64,000 nt of DNA from Bartonella rattimassiliensis 15908 (GCF_000278215.1 NZ_JH725064.1:175134-239133); one strand, 5' to 3'; shown: positions 21,420 to 34,030, numbered from the stretch's first letter. Program-made: numbers and translations. Notes: generated from the letters alone by a model not told the origin.

Positions 21420-23636
21420 TTAGAAAAAGCTTTGCGGATCAATATCAATTTGAACCCGAACAGAATTGGGCATTTTGGGTGTACCGCTAAGCATTGCACG
21501 TATAAATCCTTGTATATCAAAAGAGCGTTGTCCTTGCAGCAAAAGTCGAAAACGATAACGCCCCCGAACCAAAGCCAAAGGCGCTTCTGCTGGTCCCATA
21601 ACAGAGATATTTTTTTCGCGTGGTGCTGCTTGACGCAATGCCCGTGCATAATGTTCTGCTTCTTGGCGCTGTTGTGCAGAGACAATCAAAGAGGCAAGCC
21701 GCCCATAGGGAGGCAAATGATAATGCTGACGTGCTGCAATCTCACGTGTGTAAAAGTCTTCTGGTTTGCATGAAAGTAAGGCTTTTATGACCGGATGATC
21801 TGGTTGATAGGTTTGCAATAATCCTAAACTTTTCAATCCCACACGTCCTGCTCTTCCGGTAACTTGAGAAAGCAGTTGAAATGTACGTTCACTTGCGCGC
21901 AAATCACCATTGGCAAGACCAAGATCGGCATCAATAACGCCAACCAAAGAGAGCTTGGGAAAATGATGTCCTTTAGCGACCAACTGCGTTCCAATAATAA
22001 TGTCCACATCGCCATTTGCAATGGCTTGTAATTCGCTTCGCAATTGCCCAATTCCCCCTTTGAGATCGGTTGAAAGAATTAATGATCGGGCCTGTGGAAA
22101 AAGCATTTGTGTTTCTTCTGCAATTCTTTCCACACCCGGTCCGCACGCTACGAGATGATCTAATGTCCCACATTCGGGACATGCCTCGGGAAGTGGCTGA
22201 TGATATCCACAATGGTGACATTTCAGTTTCCCTTGCACGCGGTGTTCTACCAACCAACTAGAACAATCGGTACAATGAAAACGATGTCCACAAACTCGAC
22301 ATAAAGTTAAAGGTGCATAACCACGACGATTAAGAAAAAGAAGAGCTTGTTCGCCCTTATCAAGAGTTTGTTTTAAAGCCGTTTCCAGAGAAAAGGAAAT
22401 AAAGCGTCCCTTTTGCACCCCTCCTTGGCGCATATCAATCACCCGCAATTGTGGCAGTGCTACTTCTTTAAAACGGGATGGTAAAGACAGCTTTTGATAA
22501 CGTCCTTTTAAAACATTGGCTTGACTTTCAATCGACGGTGTTGCTGAAGATAAAATAACAGGAAAATGCTCAAAAGAGCCCCGTGCAACAGCCATATCAC
22601 GCGCATGATAAAAAATGCGCTCTTCTTGTTTATACGCGCTATCATGTTCTTCATCGACAACAATCAAGCCAAGTTCATGAAAGGGAAGAAAAAGCGCCGA
22701 CCGAGCCCCCGCAACGACACGCACCCGCCCTTCTGAAACTTGCCGCCAAACGCGTTCTCTACGACGCGGTGTCAAATCGGAATGCCATTCTGCCGCAAAA
22801 GCGCCAAAGCGTGCATAAAAACGATCTAAGAACTGCTGTGTTAAAGCGATCTCTGGCAATAAAATTAAAACCTGCTTACCCCCTTTGAAAGCTTGAGCAA
22901 CTGCCTCATAATAAACTTCTGTTTTTCCTGATCCCGTAACACCATCAAGCAAAAAAACTTGAAACTGAGAAGATAAAACGCCTTCCCGCAACAATGTTGC
23001 TGCTTCATTTTGCGCTCCTTGCAATTGCGGGGGGCAAAAATCAGGATCAGGCATTGCCACAAGATCAGGAGCAGGAATCATAACATCTTCAAAAACCCCT
23101 AGCGCTTTTAACCCCTCAACAACAGAAACCGCAGTTCCCGCTGCATTCGCAAGACCAGAACGTGTCCATACCTTCTCATTGTGCACCAATTCCAAAACCC
23201 TTGATCGCGCTGATGTTAGACGTTCTACATTGCCACCACAATATCGCAATCCCAACATCTGTGCTTCCGGCTCTAAAGCAGCTGGTACAGACAAAATCAA
23301 TCGTGCAACAAGGCCCAAAGGTGTCATTGTATAGCGACTAACAAAACGCAAAAATGTGATCATTTCTACCTTTAATGGGGGGCAGTCAAAAACATGAAGA
23401 AGAGAGCGTAATTTTTCACGCGCCACCGGGATAATTCCTTGCCCATTCGCTGTATTTTCTCCAACATCCACAACAAAACCGCAAACTTCGCGTCCCATCA
23501 CCGGAACCCGAACAAAAGAACCAACATTCACCTCCATAGAAGATGGAACTTTATAACTATAAGCGTGAGAAACAGGAAGAGGAACCAATACGGATACAAT
23601 CTTTTCCTCTATCGTTTTTGAATCGATCTTGTTCAC
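21420..23636 (-). CDS. priA: Primosomal replication restart helicase PriA
   Basis: 3'-5' SF2 helicase that reloads the replisome at stalled forks, about 738 residues. Walker A GVTGSGKTEVYYEA lies near residue 230, followed by the DEAH-like box VVDEEHD. The zinc-binding insertion has eight cysteines (CRVCGHRFHCTDC... and CHHCGYHQPLPEACPECG). GTQLVAKGHHFPKLSLVGV and LLSQVTGRAGR are motifs V and VI. The start is taken as GTG 23636 (TTG 23639 is the alternative) because AGGGG lies just upstream; longer readings extend through the ribosome site. Confidence 0.93.
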   Translation of the reverse strand: MNKIDSKTIEEKIVSVLVPLPVSHAYSYKVPSSMEVNVGSFVRVPVMGREVCGFVVDVGENTANGQGIIPVAREKLRSLLHVFDCPPLKVEMITFLRFVSRYTMTPLGLVARLILSVPAALEPEAQMLGLRYCGGNVERLTSARSRVLELVHNEKVWTRSGLANAAGTAVSVVEGLKALGVFEDVMIPAPDLVAMPDPDFCPPQLQGAQNEAATLLREGVLSSQFQVFLLDGVTGSGKTEVYYEAVAQAFKGGKQVLILLPEIALTQQFLDRFYARFGAFAAEWHSDLTPRRRERVWRQVSEGRVRVVAGARSALFLPFHELGLIVVDEEHDSAYKQEERIFYHARDMAVARGSFEHFPVILSSATPSIESQANVLKGRYQKLSLPSRFKEVALPQLRVIDMRQGGVQKGRFISFSLETALKQTLDKGEQALLFLNRRGYAPLTLCRVCGHRFHCTDCSSWLVEHRVQGKLKCHHCGYHQPLPEACPECGTLDHLVACGPGVERIAEETQMLFPQARSLILSTDLKGGIGQLRSELQAIANGDVDIIIGTQLVAKGHHFPKLSLVGVIDADLGLANGDLRASERTFQLLSQVTGRAGRVGLKSLGLLQTYQPDHPVIKALLSCKPEDFYTREIAARQHYHLPPYGRLASLIVSAQQRQEAEHYARALRQAAPREKNISVMGPAEAPLALVRGRYRFRLLLQGQRSFDIQGFIRAMLSGTPKMPNSVRVQIDIDPQSFF

Positions 23637-23978
23637 CAATCTACAACCCCTGAGCACCAACAAATCTATACTTTATCATTAAACACTCTTATAAAATTCA
23701 TTGTAGGATTCAATTTTTCCCCCTATCACAAACTTTTCGCACCAAAATTCTTTTTAACACTCATTTCATCACCAAAGCACCAACAAAGGAAGCAATATCA
23801 TCCGCTATAGCGAAAAAACAGTGTCATTCTCTCATGCAAATAAAACCCATCACTATAAGTATTCAACATGATATCGTAAGTACTCCCCTTCGACAAAGCT
23901 ATCCCATATCGTAACTTCTTCCCGAACCACACATATTTTTATTATTTACTGCACCATGTCTCAATTTATTCTTAATAT

Positions 23979-24075
23979 ACTGATTTATAAATATAAATTA
24001 TTATTTTACATAGTGTAATAAAAGCACTTCAATACGATAAATTTTTTTCATTTCAAACGTATCAAAAAACATTTA
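23979..24075 (+). repeat. Dispersed repeat, partial copy K
   Basis: Short fragment of the family: CTGATTTATAAATATAAATT, then ACGATAAATTTTTTTCATTT, corresponding to the signature block and GTAAGATTC-TTTCATTTC segment. No coding portion survives. Confidence 0.4.
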
Positions 24076-24599
24076 TAAATCTCTAGATGAAAGAGTGTCT
24101 CATATTTTTGATTGCAAGTAAAATAATAGTACAAATAGACTCACCGCAATATTCATCTTAGCTTCATGCTAAAGCATGAAATAATACTTACATCTTCAGC
24201 TTGGTTGGGAATAAACAACAATACAAGCAGCAGAAAAGCGTATTGTTGAAGAATTTGTGCCACAGATTTTTATTTTCAAAAAATTTTCCAATAAAGTTTC
24301 TAAACATTCAACGCTATTTTAGCTCACTTTTCACATCATCTTATGGTGTCTCCAACGACCACAAACCTCAATGATCATTAGCCATTGAATGCTTCCTCAC
24401 ATCTCAAAAATGAAGATTCTTCACCCCATCAATCTGTCAACAATGCTCTGCAAATGATGTCTTATAAACAATCCAGCATCCTAAACAGGCTTACAGCCTC
24501 TTCATGGAGTTTATATTTCTCCCTAAAATGATCCCCTTTCATGTAATACAGCTCCCTTCTCTAAATATTCATCACACTCTCATAAAAACCAAAACTCTC

Positions 24600-24966
24600 T
24601 TCGCAACGGAAATTGTGAGAAATATAACAACAAAGCCCTCTATAAATCATATAAAAATTTATAGATCACCACCATCTTTACGCTTCACAAAAGAGCAAGC
24701 CAAACACCATCACACACTTTGCCAGCTTCTAATGTCTCAACAATCCTTGACTCTCGAGACAATTCATAAGAAGCATCTTTAGTACTTTCTTAAATGTTTA
24801 TTATCCACATTTCTGCCCTTAATTTATGAAGTGCAAACAAGCGATTTTGATTGATTCAATTTAAGAACTTCAACATAAGTAAAATATATGCTGAGGAAAT
24901 CTTATTATCTCCGACATTATATTCAAGTTGAAAAGAGATTATTTATCATTATAAATCAATGCATTG
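24600..24966 (-). repeat. Dispersed repeat, copy I (minus orientation)
   Basis: On the minus strand the signature block (TTGATTTATAATGATAAAT from about 24962 down) is followed by GAATCAATCAAAATCGCTTG and, from about 24735 down, a decayed integrase N-terminus reading A-G-K-V-C-D-G-V and then K-R-K-D-G-G. This is one of the better preserved coding remnants and supports the integrase identity of the family. Confidence 0.65.
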
Positions 24967-25049
24967 ATCATAAAAATACCTCACGCATAAAATTTTACAA
25001 GCCTTCTTCACTGGTGTTTTCCGACCCCATAAATCCAACAACCGAATAA

Positions 25050-25540
25050 ATCTATTCGCTTACACGTTACAAGCGAATTAAATGTAAACCCCATGAGAAA
25101 AGAAGATATCTTAGTGAACACTCTCAAATATTAAAAATAATCGCAAATGGAAAGTGAGAAACATAATGTGAGAATGCTAGCTTATTTCCAGCAATAAAAG
25201 ATACTGCTACGCAATAAGCCCTATGCCTTTTATGCGCAACGCATTGATTTACAAAAATAAATAGTCTCCTTTCAACTTGAATCAAAACTCTGAATAGGGT
25301 AAAAGTTTTTCATTGTACCCCTTTCATATTGAATCAATTGAAATCACTTGCTTATAACGTCAAAGGCAAGGCTTACGTGGAAGTAAAAACACGACAAAAA
25401 AGCAGTTAAAATGCCTTTTATGAAGAGTTTCGATTGCTAAGGACTGTAGAAATACCTAAGAACGAACAAAATGTGTTATGATATTTAGCTTGTTCTTCAT
25501 AAGCATAAAAATGGTGGTAATTTGTAAATTTTATATTATT
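25050..25540 (+). repeat. Dispersed repeats, copies C0 and C
   Basis: C0 (25050-25140) has only ATTCGCTTACACGTTACAAG plus TAGTGAACACTCTCAA. C (25243-25540) is fuller: CATTGATTTACAAAAATAA, GAATCAATTGAAATCACTTG, ACGTGGAAGTAAAAACACGA, AGTTAAAATGCCTTTTATGA, and then decayed integrase text with H-K-x-K-x-G-G near 25500. A G8 run follows at 25563. No gene is supportable in 23664-25760. Confidence 0.6.
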
Positions 25541-25792
25541 GATGAAGTTTTATATCACTCATGGGGGGGGTATCGTTATGCCCGTCACACGCAACATCAT
25601 AAAAGGGACATTGAAACAATAAGAGATATGTCTTTACAGAAAGCGGGAGCATAATAACGCTATAGAGTTATTATTATTTATACAGATATTCATTCTGCCT
25701 CTTGCTTTTGCAAGCAACCATAGCGCATAACAAAAAAATAAAACAAAATGTGAAAAGTTTTGCATAAAACAATTAAAAAGAAGAGGTCAGAT

Positions 25793-26446
25793 ATGAAGTT
25801 TTTTGTGGATAGCGCCAATATTGAAGAAATCCAAGAGTTACAGAATTTAAGCCTTGTTGATGGTGTTACCACCAATCCTTCTCTCATCCTAAAATCAGGA
25901 CGCAATATTCTTGATGTTACAAAAGAAATTTGTGCTCTTGTTAACGGACCTGTTTCTGCTGAAGTTGCTGCAACTCAATTTGAAGACATGATGAAAGAAG
26001 CATCTGTTTTAGCAAAGGTTGCCGACAATATTTGTATCAAACTTCCTTTAACACTTGATGGATTAAAAGCCTGTAAAGCCCTTACAGCAGAAGGACTAAA
26101 AACAAATCTCACACTTTGTTTTTCTGCCAATCAGGCCTTATTAGCTGCCAAAGCAGGCGCAACATTCGTTTCACCTTTTATTGGTAGACTTGATGATTGC
26201 GGAAATAATGGCTGTGAACTGCTTCATGAAATTCGCACAATTTATGATAACTATAACTTTGAAACACGAATTTTGGCTGCTTCAATCCGCACCGTTAATC
26301 ATGTCAAAGAAGCAGCCCTAAGCGGTGCTGACGTTGCAACAATTCCACCAACAGTCTTAAAAGCACTCGTCCAACATCCTCTCACCGATAAAGGATTGCA
26401 AATATTTCTCAACGACTGGAAAAAAACAGGACAAAATATTGCTTAA
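25793..26446 (+). CDS. tal: Fructose-6-phosphate aldolase / short transaldolase
   Basis: 217-residue TIM-barrel enzyme of the TalC/FSA subgroup, linking sedoheptulose-7-P and glyceraldehyde-3-P metabolism or cleaving fructose-6-[14 protein letters not shown] and DGVTTNPSL are the family N-terminus, CIKLPLT carries the Schiff-base lysine (Lys85) and [12 protein letters not shown] the phosphate-binding region. The ATG at 25793 has AGAGG six bases upstream; an earlier in-frame start at 25760 would add residues not found in the family. The gene converges on lptE with only two bases between stop codons. FSA and transaldolase activity cannot be told apart from sequence here. Confidence 0.9.
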   Translation: MKFFVDSANIEEIQELQNLSLVDGVTTNPSLILKSGRNILDVTKEICALVNGPVSAEVAATQFEDMMKEASVLAKVADNICIKLPLTLDGLKACKALTAEGLKTNLTLCFSANQALLAAKAGATFVSPFIGRLDDCGNNGCELLHEIRTIYDNYNFETRILAASIRTVNHVKEAALSGADVATIPPTVLKALVQHPLTDKGLQIFLNDWKKTGQNIA

Positions 26447-26448
26447 TA

Positions 26449-27051
26449 TCAAGAGACTTTATTGGCCAGATCTTTTGAAAGTAACAAAAAAATCTGTTCA
26501 GCCAACTCTTCTGCAACCCGTTTTTTTGCATCTTCTTCTGCTTGCATCGTTGCATATTCTTGACGAAGTCGGTCAAAAGATGCGTTCAATGTTGCTGTTC
26601 CTTTTGCAACAAAAGCATTTTTCATATCTTGCAAGGTATAAGAAGCTCTGCTCATAACAGTTCCAACAGAAGGGCGTCCCTTTCGTTTTTTCTTGAAATC
26701 AACCTCTATCTGCATAGATTCCCTTGTAAATACGGATATCTGCAATGTCAATCGATAAGCTGGCGCGGAAGGTTTACTATCATTTCCATACAAAAGAAAC
26801 AGCAGATGATTGCGCACTATTTGACCAAAATGATCTGCAGGTTCTTCCACAACAATAGAAGCAAGCTTTGCTGCCAGTCCTGAAGAATTTGGTTCAGAAG
26901 GGGCTTCAGAAACAGACTCCCTATAAGAAGCAGAATGCATTGCTCTTAAACTCTGTAACTCTTGACGATAAAGTGGTTCAACTTTGCATCCACACAACAA
27001 TGTGAACATCCCAGCTAAAACGACAAAAATAAAACTTTTAAAAAACGACAT
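26449..27051 (-). CDS. lptE: LPS assembly lipoprotein LptE
   Basis: 200-residue outer-membrane lipoprotein expected to plug the LptD barrel for LPS export. Signal peptide [20 protein letters not shown] with lipobox LCGC (Cys22), followed by KVEPLYR, the VxPLYx sequence typical of alphaproteobacterial LptE. The body is a short alpha/beta fold without catalytic motifs. It starts inside the leuS 3' end (overlap of 14 bases), and the leuS-lptE order is conserved in Rhizobiales, often followed by holA, which is absent here. Confidence 0.88.
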   Translation of the reverse strand: MSFFKSFIFVVLAGMFTLLCGCKVEPLYRQELQSLRAMHSASYRESVSEAPSEPNSSGLAAKLASIVVEEPADHFGQIVRNHLLFLLYGNDSKPSAPAYRLTLQISVFTRESMQIEVDFKKKRKGRPSVGTVMSRASYTLQDMKNAFVAKGTATLNASFDRLRQEYATMQAEEDAKKRVAEELAEQIFLLLSKDLANKVS

Positions 27052-29686
27052 TCACAATCCTTTTTGGAACAACAATGATTTTTTTCACAGACTTTTCAAC
27101 CAGCTGCACCTGTACAAAATCTAAAGCCAAAACCGCTTCTTTAATCATCGTTTCATTTGCTCCTGCTGCAACAGTCACCTCACCACGTTTTTTGCCATTA
27201 ATTTGTACCGGCAAAGTATAGCTTTCTTCAATGATTAATTTGGGATCATAAACAGGCCAAGCAAGCACAGACATTAAAGTTTTTTCCCCTAAAGCAGCAT
27301 GACATTCTTCTGCTAAATGAGGCATCATTGGTGCAATCATAGCCAGAAAAAAATCCATGGCCTGCCGTAAAGAAGCTTTCATTTCATTGTCAACATTTGC
27401 TATCCTGTTTAGCAACGGCGCCATAATATTCAAGAATTCATAAAGGCGTGCAATTGCGCGATTAAAAGCGAATTTTTCCAAATCATCTTCTACAGCGCAA
27501 AGCATGCGATGGGCTACTTTTGAGAGTTCCAAAGCTGCCCCCTGCTGCCCTGCACAGGGCACCACATTCTTTAAAACAGGGGCACTCACCGCCACACAAC
27601 GCCAAACACGCTGTACAAAACGATGTGCACCTTCAACACCAGATTCTGTCCAGATGACATCTCTTTCAGGAGGAGAATCTGATAACACAAACCAGCGCAC
27701 AGTATCAGCGCCATAGGATGCAATAATATCATCAGGATCAACGACATTTTTTTTTGATTTTGACATTTTCTCAATCAAACCAATCGTTACTTCACTTTGA
27801 TCGGCTATCTTATAAGCCTTACGCTTTCCCTCTTTTTCAACAATCGAAATTTCTGCTGGAGAAACCCACCCCTGATCATCCCGATAGGTTTCATGCACCA
27901 CCATCCCTTGCGTAAAAAGCCCCTTAAAAGGCTCATCAACTGCCACATGACCGACCAATTTCATAGCACGCATAAAAAAGCGCGCATAAAGAAGATGCAA
28001 AATCGCGTGCTCAATTCCACCAATATACTGTTGCACAGGCAACCATTCAGCTATTGCTTGTTTGTCAACCGGTTCCGATGCCAAAGGAGCGGTAAAGCGA
28101 GCATAATACCAAGAAGAGTCAACAAATGTGTCCATTGTATCGGTTTCACGTTTGGCTGGTTGACCACAGGAAGGACAAGTAACATTCTGCCATGTTTCAT
28201 GGCGCGCAAGAGGATTTCCCGGTTGATCAAAAGTAACATCATCAGGCAACACAACAGGTAAATCGTCGCGCGGCACTGGAACGACTCCACAAGTTATACA
28301 ATGGATCATCGGAATGGGGCATCCCCAATAACGTTGACGAGAAATCCCCCAATCACGCAATCGAAATTGCACCGTTTTTTTCGCTTGTGGTTGCCCCTTG
28401 AGCATTTGTTTTTCAAGCCTTTCAGCGGCTTCTTCAACAGCTTTTTGGGATGTCAAACCATCTAAAAAGCTGGAATTGATCATCACACCATCACCCGTAT
28501 AAGGTGTTTTAGTAATAACAAAATCTTTTTCTTGCATCCCTCGTGGTAAAACCACTGGTTTTATCGGAAGATCATATTTACGTGCAAAATCGAAATCTCT
28601 CTGATCATGAGCCGGACAACCAAAAACAACTCCTGTTCCATAATCCATAAGCACAAAATTAGCAACATAAACGGGAATATGCATCGTTGAATCAAAAGGA
28701 TGCACCGCCAAAAGGGGCGTAAGAAATCCTTGTTTTTCAGCTGTTTCAAGTGCTACCGTTGTCGTTGCACCCCACCGACAATTTTCGATAAAATCACTCA
28801 ACGCTTTATCTTTTTTTGCCAAAGCTTGTGCAATAGGATGATCAACAGACAGAGCTAAAAAAGAGGCACCAAAAAGTGTATCAGGACGCGTTGAATAACA
28901 AACAACTTCATCAAATTTATCACAAATATCATCAGCATCACCAGCCGATTTTAAAGCCCAACGAATCAGCAAACCTTGTGATTTTCCAATCCAATTTTTT
29001 TGCATAGTGCGAACTTTTTCCGGCCATTGGTTCAACTCTTCAAGCCCAGCCAAGAGATTTTCACTAAAATTGCTAATTTTGAAAAACCACTGCGTCAACT
29101 CACGTTGTTCAACCAACGCACCAGAACGCCATCCCCGTCCATCAACAACCTGTTCATTAGCCAAAACAGTATGATCAACTGGATCCCAATTAACTTTCGC
29201 TACTTTACGCGCTACCAACCCCTTTTGATAAAAATCAAGGAACAGTATTTGTTGGCGATGATAATATTCCACATCACAAGTTGCAAATTCACGCGCCCAA
29301 TCCAAGGAAAGCCCTAATCTTTTTAATTGGCTACGCATCACAGCAATATTTTGATAGGTCCAAGCTTTAGGATGCACTTTACTTTGCAAAGCAGCATTTT
29401 CAGCCGGCATACCAAAAGCATCCCACCCCATAGGATGAAGCACATTAAATCCCTTTGCGCGTTTATAGCGTGCAACCACATCTCCCATTGCATAATTGCG
29501 CACATGCCCCATATGAATGCGGCCTGACGGATAAGGAAACATCTCTAAAACATAATATTTTTCACGACAATCTTCTTGGGAAATCTGAAAAATTTTCTTT
29601 TCATCCCAAATTTTTTGCCATTTTTCTTCTCTCGCACGTGGATTATAGCGTTCGCCTATATTATCATGTTCAATCGTCATTCCCAT
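27038..29686 (-). CDS. leuS: Leucyl-tRNA synthetase
   Basis: Class Ia aminoacyl-tRNA synthetase of 882 residues that charges tRNA-Leu. The HIGH motif appears as [14 protein letters not shown] near residue 60 and KMSKS as [13 protein letters not shown] near residue 640. The CP1 editing domain lies between, with the conserved [12 protein letters not shown] threonine-rich peptide. Zinc-like CxxC pairs (CITCG, CPSCG) are present. The ATG at 29686 gives an N-terminus consistent with ERYNPR-x-x-E-x-x-WQ in the family. Confidence 0.96.
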   Translation of the reverse strand: MGMTIEHDNIGERYNPRAREEKWQKIWDEKKIFQISQEDCREKYYVLEMFPYPSGRIHMGHVRNYAMGDVVARYKRAKGFNVLHPMGWDAFGMPAENAALQSKVHPKAWTYQNIAVMRSQLKRLGLSLDWAREFATCDVEYYHRQQILFLDFYQKGLVARKVAKVNWDPVDHTVLANEQVVDGRGWRSGALVEQRELTQWFFKISNFSENLLAGLEELNQWPEKVRTMQKNWIGKSQGLLIRWALKSAGDADDICDKFDEVVCYSTRPDTLFGASFLALSVDHPIAQALAKKDKALSDFIENCRWGATTTVALETAEKQGFLTPLLAVHPFDSTMHIPVYVANFVLMDYGTGVVFGCPAHDQRDFDFARKYDLPIKPVVLPRGMQEKDFVITKTPYTGDGVMINSSFLDGLTSQKAVEEAAERLEKQMLKGQPQAKKTVQFRLRDWGISRQRYWGCPIPMIHCITCGVVPVPRDDLPVVLPDDVTFDQPGNPLARHETWQNVTCPSCGQPAKRETDTMDTFVDSSWYYARFTAPLASEPVDKQAIAEWLPVQQYIGGIEHAILHLLYARFFMRAMKLVGHVAVDEPFKGLFTQGMVVHETYRDDQGWVSPAEISIVEKEGKRKAYKIADQSEVTIGLIEKMSKSKKNVVDPDDIIASYGADTVRWFVLSDSPPERDVIWTESGVEGAHRFVQRVWRCVAVSAPVLKNVVPCAGQQGAALELSKVAHRMLCAVEDDLEKFAFNRAIARLYEFLNIMAPLLNRIANVDNEMKASLRQAMDFFLAMIAPMMPHLAEECHAALGEKTLMSVLAWPVYDPKLIIEESYTLPVQINGKKRGEVTVAAGANETMIKEAVLALDFVQVQLVEKSVKKIIVVPKRIVNVVF

Positions 29687-29846
29687 TATACTCTTTTAAT
29701 AAAACTGAACTCAAAAACTTATTTTATTATGCTTGACCATGGATTAATCTTACCGTCAACATTTTCGTGAAATATTTCCCTAAGTATTTTATAAAACTTT
29801 TACAAAAACGACCAACTCTTAAACAAAAACGGTAAAGCACAAACAT

Positions 29847-30536
29847 ATGAATACACACATGCTCCTCCATAACCCTTCCATTGAAGCATGGCAAACGCTT
29901 CAAAAAGATATTGCAGCAATATGCCAAGAGATACAACGCCCCGTAGAAGAAATTGAACTTATCGCTGTTTCAAAAACTGTTTCCGCCGCTGATATACGTC
30001 CTCTTTTGCAAGCAGGTCAATCCTTGTTTGCAGAAAACCGCGTGCAAGAAGCAGCACAAAAATGGCCTGATTTACGTCAACAATTTGAAAATATAAAACT
30101 TCATCTTATCGGTCCCTTACAATCAAACAAAACAGCACAAGCCGTCAAAATTTTTGATGTCATTCAAACGGTTGATCGCGAAAAAATAGCCAAAATTTTG
30201 GCGGAAGAAATGCAAAAACAGAAAAGACATCTTCCTTGTTATGTACAAGTCAACATTGGGTTAGAGCCTCAAAAAAGTGGTGTAACACCACAAGAAGTGA
30301 TCCCCTTTGTTTCTCAATGCAAAAACGCCTATGGACTCGATATTATCGGTCTTATGGGGATTGCACCTATTCAAGAAAATCCCGGCCCTTATTTTGCATT
30401 GTTAGCAAAATTAGCAAAACAAGCAGAACTACAAAAACTTTCTATGGGCATGTCCAATGACTTCAAAATTGCCTTACAATTTGGTTCTAACACCCTTCGT
30501 ATTGGCACTGCTTTATTTGGAAAACGCCCTGTTTAA
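29847..30536 (+). CDS. YggS-family pyridoxal phosphate homeostasis protein
   Basis: PLP-binding protein of 229 residues with the alanine-racemase-like TIM barrel but no racemase activity; controls the free PLP pool. The lysine that binds PLP is in LIAVSKTVSAADI (about residue 43). FAENRVQEAAQKW, HLIGPLQSNK and the C-terminal LSMGMSNDFKIAL plus RIGTALFG are diagnostic. No strong ribosome site is visible before the ATG at 29847, and ATG 29859 is an alternative. It is divergent from leuS. Confidence 0.92.
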   Translation: MNTHMLLHNPSIEAWQTLQKDIAAICQEIQRPVEEIELIAVSKTVSAADIRPLLQAGQSLFAENRVQEAAQKWPDLRQQFENIKLHLIGPLQSNKTAQAVKIFDVIQTVDREKIAKILAEEMQKQKRHLPCYVQVNIGLEPQKSGVTPQEVIPFVSQCKNAYGLDIIGLMGIAPIQENPGPYFALLAKLAKQAELQKLSMGMSNDFKIALQFGSNTLRIGTALFGKRPV

Positions 30537-32074
30537 ACCTATGTCCATTGAGAATCCACATTTCAACATCACAAAAATCAAATAAAAAGGTAGCAAAATG
30601 CTCACGTATAATTCCCCGTATACAAAAAAATCCTGCTCTTCCTTTGCATTTAAGTTAAAGTGAGAAGGATAAATTGTAATTGTACATGAAAAACACAAAG
30701 TATTTCGAAATAAATAATCACAGAAATAACACGACGGTTATTGCGATCATTTTCATTAAAAAGTAAGTTCTATCGACCTCTCTGATATGAGCATCCCACA
30801 CTTCAATATAGTCAAGCAAAAAGGAAAAACTTATGAACAGCAAATACGATATCCAATAATGTAAGTAATCTACTAAGCTAAATATATCCTGTACCCGAGC
30901 AAACATACAAAATCGTACTAGAGAGCATGTACCATCACAAAAACAACATTGTATAGAGACTTTTCTATGCTCTACAAACTATGCTCTACAAAGCGTACAA
31001 TATGGTCTATATTCACCTAAAAAATTAAAAACAACTCCCGTACATGTAGATATAACATATACGTACAAAATAATGCCACAAAACTGATTTTAAAAATGGT
31101 ATAACTATATTTTCTTCTGTTTCTTATTAATCAACAGAATAATAACAACTTTTCAGATAAATGACTTTTTTATTTTAAGTTTTTATTAAGAATATAATAA
31201 GTAATAAATTTTTTAAAATTTACAAACATTATAATATTATTAAGAGTAATTATTTTTCATAAAATATATATTTATTATTTATAAATTATTTTTATTATAA
31301 TACTGTTTAAATAATATCTGATATTTCTTTAAATCATATACTAATCATTTGAAATATACATAAAAGCAAAAATTATAGATTTTATTCATTCGATCATTAG
31401 CTAACAAGGCATTCTTTTGATCATTTGCATAATTTAGAACCTATTCATGGAAATGCATGTAGCGTTAGCAGTTTTTGTTGCTAACATGATTTTACCAACT
31501 CTCAGCTAGAAAGTTAGGGATGACTAACAGATGCAGCAGGATGAGCTCTATTTAGAGAACTAGGAGATATTCTTTTAGGTTACTCTCTATAGATTTAGGA
31601 GGAGGACACATTGAAGGTGCTATTGTGAGCTTTGGACATTCAGCTTAGCATTGTTGGTTCTAATTTATAGAAGATAACCATAAAGATATCTCTGAAATTA
31701 AATGATTTTGTAAATATATTCGAAAAAATATGCTAAAATTAAATATCTACATCTATAGATAAAACAGTTTTCAGAAATATCTATTATAAATCATATCTTC
31801 TAATCAGGATTTTTTTTTATAATGAATATTCATTATGAAATTATAAGAATTTTTTTAAAGCTCTGTACTCTAATAAGCTCCATTTTAATATCCTAAATAA
31901 ACATAAAATACTTTCTTTAAGACAATAATATCAGATTTTTAAAATTGACTATTCTAAGCTTTGTAATTTAGTCTAACCTCACAATGAAAAGCTTTTGGGA
32001 ACATGCTGCACAAAATATAAACATAAAAAATACAGCGGCAGATCTTTCTAAACAATAAAATAAAAGAGGGAAAC
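30537..32074. other. Long AT-rich intergenic region upstream of acs
   Basis: 1.5 kb with no supportable gene. The part 31100-31340 is extremely AT-rich. The part 31440-31680 has higher GC and a short readable frame (SIDLGGGHIEGAIVSFGHSA) interrupted on both sides, suggesting a decayed gene of unknown type. The acs regulatory region must lie in the last few hundred bases, but no convincing promoter was found. Confidence 0.4.
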
Positions 32075-34018
32075 ATGACTGAGAAAATTTATTCGATATC
32101 GGAAGAGATCAAGAAAAATGCTTTGCTTGATGAGGAAACTTATGAAAAATGGTATCAAGAAAGTATCAATGATCCAGAAAACTTCTGGGCAAAACATGGT
32201 CAACGCATTGAATGGTTTAAACCCTATACAAAAGTAAAAAACACTTCCTTTAACGGTGATGTATCAATTCGATGGTACGAGGATGGGACAACAAATGTTG
32301 CCTATAACTGCATTGATCGCCATTTAAAAAACCATGGCGATCGCATTGCACTTATTTGGGAAGGTGATAACCCCTATCATGATAAAAAAATAACCTATAA
32401 TGAACTTTATGAACATGTTTGTCGTTTTGCCAATATTTTGAAAAGCCATGGCATTAAGAAAGGTGATAAAGTCACCATTTATCTTCCCATGATTCCGGAA
32501 GCAGCCTATGCTATGTTAGCGTGTTGCCGTATTGGTGCCATTCATTCAGTTATTTTCGCTGGCTTTTCTCCTGAAGCAATAGCAGGACGCCTTGTTGACT
32601 GTGAATCAACCTTCATCATTACTGCTGATCACGGCTTGCGTGGCGGCAAACAAATTAACTTAAAAGATAATATTGATCATGCTATTGAAATTGCTTCCCG
32701 CCAAAATGTGCATGTGGACCAAGTCATGGTTATCCAGCGAACTTGTGGACCAATTCACTGGATAGATGGACGTGATTTTTGGTACCACGAAGAAATAGCT
32801 CATACCCCAATAGACTGTCCACCAGAACAAATGAATGCTGAAGATCCGCTTTTCATACTTTATACTTCAGGCTCAACCGGCAAACCGAAAGGTGTTTTAC
32901 ATACCACAGCAGGCTATCTTGTCTTTGCATCAATGACCCACCAATATGTTTTCGATTACCACCTCGATGAAGTTTATTGGTGCACAGCTGATATTGGTTG
33001 GATAACCGGTCATTCTTACTTAGTTTATGGACCTTTATGTAATGGTGCAACCACTTTAATGTTTGAAGGCACCCCAACCTTTCCTGACCAGGGCAGATTT
33101 TGGGCAATTGTCGACAAACACAAAGTCAATACACTTTATACAGCACCAACAGCTATCCGCACCTTAATGGGAGCTGGAAATTCATTTGTTGAACGCTCGA
33201 CAAGGACCTCCTTGCGTCTCTTAGGAACTGTAGGCGAGCCTATTAACCCAGAGGCATGGGAATGGTTTTATCATACGATTGGAAATGACCATTGCCCTAT
33301 TCTCGATACATGGTGGCAAACAGAAACAGGCGGGCACATGATCACACCTTTACCCGGAGCAATACCCCTCAAAGCAGGATCAGCCACACGTCCTTTTTTT
33401 GGTGTTCAACCGCAAATTGTTGATGCCCAAGGTAATATTTTAGAAGATGAAGCAGAGGGCAATCTTTGTATCAGTGATTCATGGCCTGGGCAAATGCGTA
33501 CCCTCTATAAGGATCATGAACGCTTTATTCAAACTTATTTTTCCTCTTACAAAGGGAAATATTTTTCAGGTGATGGCTGTAAGCGTGATAGTGATGGTTA
33601 TTACTGGATTACAGGACGGGTTGATGACATTCTCAATGTTTCTGGACATCGGTTAGCAACCGCCGAAATTGAATCAGCTCTAGTTTCTCATCCCGCTGTT
33701 TCAGAAGCGGCTATTGTTGGTTACCCTCATCCTATTAAAGGGCAAGGAATTTATAGTTTTATCACCCTCATGGAAGGAACACATGCTAATGAAGCATTGC
33801 AAAAAGACATTATCAAGCATGTCAGAAAGGAAATAGGCCCCATCGCCACATTAGATAAAATTCAGTTTTCTCAGCAACTTCCGAAAACGCGATCAGGAAA
33901 AATTATGAGACGTATTCTACGAAAAATCGCCGAAAATGATTTTGACAATATCGGCGATATTTCAACCCTTTCCGAACCACAAGTCGTTGAAGATCTGATT
34001 GCCAATCGACAAAGTTAA
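32075..34018 (+). CDS. acs: Acetyl-CoA synthetase (AMP-forming)
   Basis: 647-residue ligase that activates acetate to acetyl-CoA through acetyl-AMP. ANL-superfamily core A3 motif [16 protein letters not shown] near residue 264, WWQTETGGH motif A5 and the C-terminal hinge [15 protein letters not shown]. The acetylation-site lysine is in [15 protein letters not shown] near the end. Length and motifs are those of Acs rather than propionyl-CoA synthetase, which cannot be excluded on motif evidence alone. The ATG has AGAGGGAAAC upstream. A terminator follows. Confidence 0.95.
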   Translation: MTEKIYSISEEIKKNALLDEETYEKWYQESINDPENFWAKHGQRIEWFKPYTKVKNTSFNGDVSIRWYEDGTTNVAYNCIDRHLKNHGDRIALIWEGDNPYHDKKITYNELYEHVCRFANILKSHGIKKGDKVTIYLPMIPEAAYAMLACCRIGAIHSVIFAGFSPEAIAGRLVDCESTFIITADHGLRGGKQINLKDNIDHAIEIASRQNVHVDQVMVIQRTCGPIHWIDGRDFWYHEEIAHTPIDCPPEQMNAEDPLFILYTSGSTGKPKGVLHTTAGYLVFASMTHQYVFDYHLDEVYWCTADIGWITGHSYLVYGPLCNGATTLMFEGTPTFPDQGRFWAIVDKHKVNTLYTAPTAIRTLMGAGNSFVERSTRTSLRLLGTVGEPINPEAWEWFYHTIGNDHCPILDTWWQTETGGHMITPLPGAIPLKAGSATRPFFGVQPQIVDAQGNILEDEAEGNLCISDSWPGQMRTLYKDHERFIQTYFSSYKGKYFSGDGCKRDSDGYYWITGRVDDILNVSGHRLATAEIESALVSHPAVSEAAIVGYPHPIKGQGIYSFITLMEGTHANEALQKDIIKHVRKEIGPIATLDKIQFSQQLPKTRSGKIMRRILRKIAENDFDNIGDISTLSEPQVVEDLIANRQS

Positions 34019-34030
34019 AGAAACCACGAC

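Noticed and set aside
24504..24782. 92-codon plus-strand ORF between priA and tal
   Set aside because: Overlaps repeat copy I in antisense to the integrase remnant; no ribosome site or protein features.
27797..28261. 154-codon plus-strand frame opposite leuS
   Set aside because: Lies wholly inside leuS on the other strand with no start context or motif.
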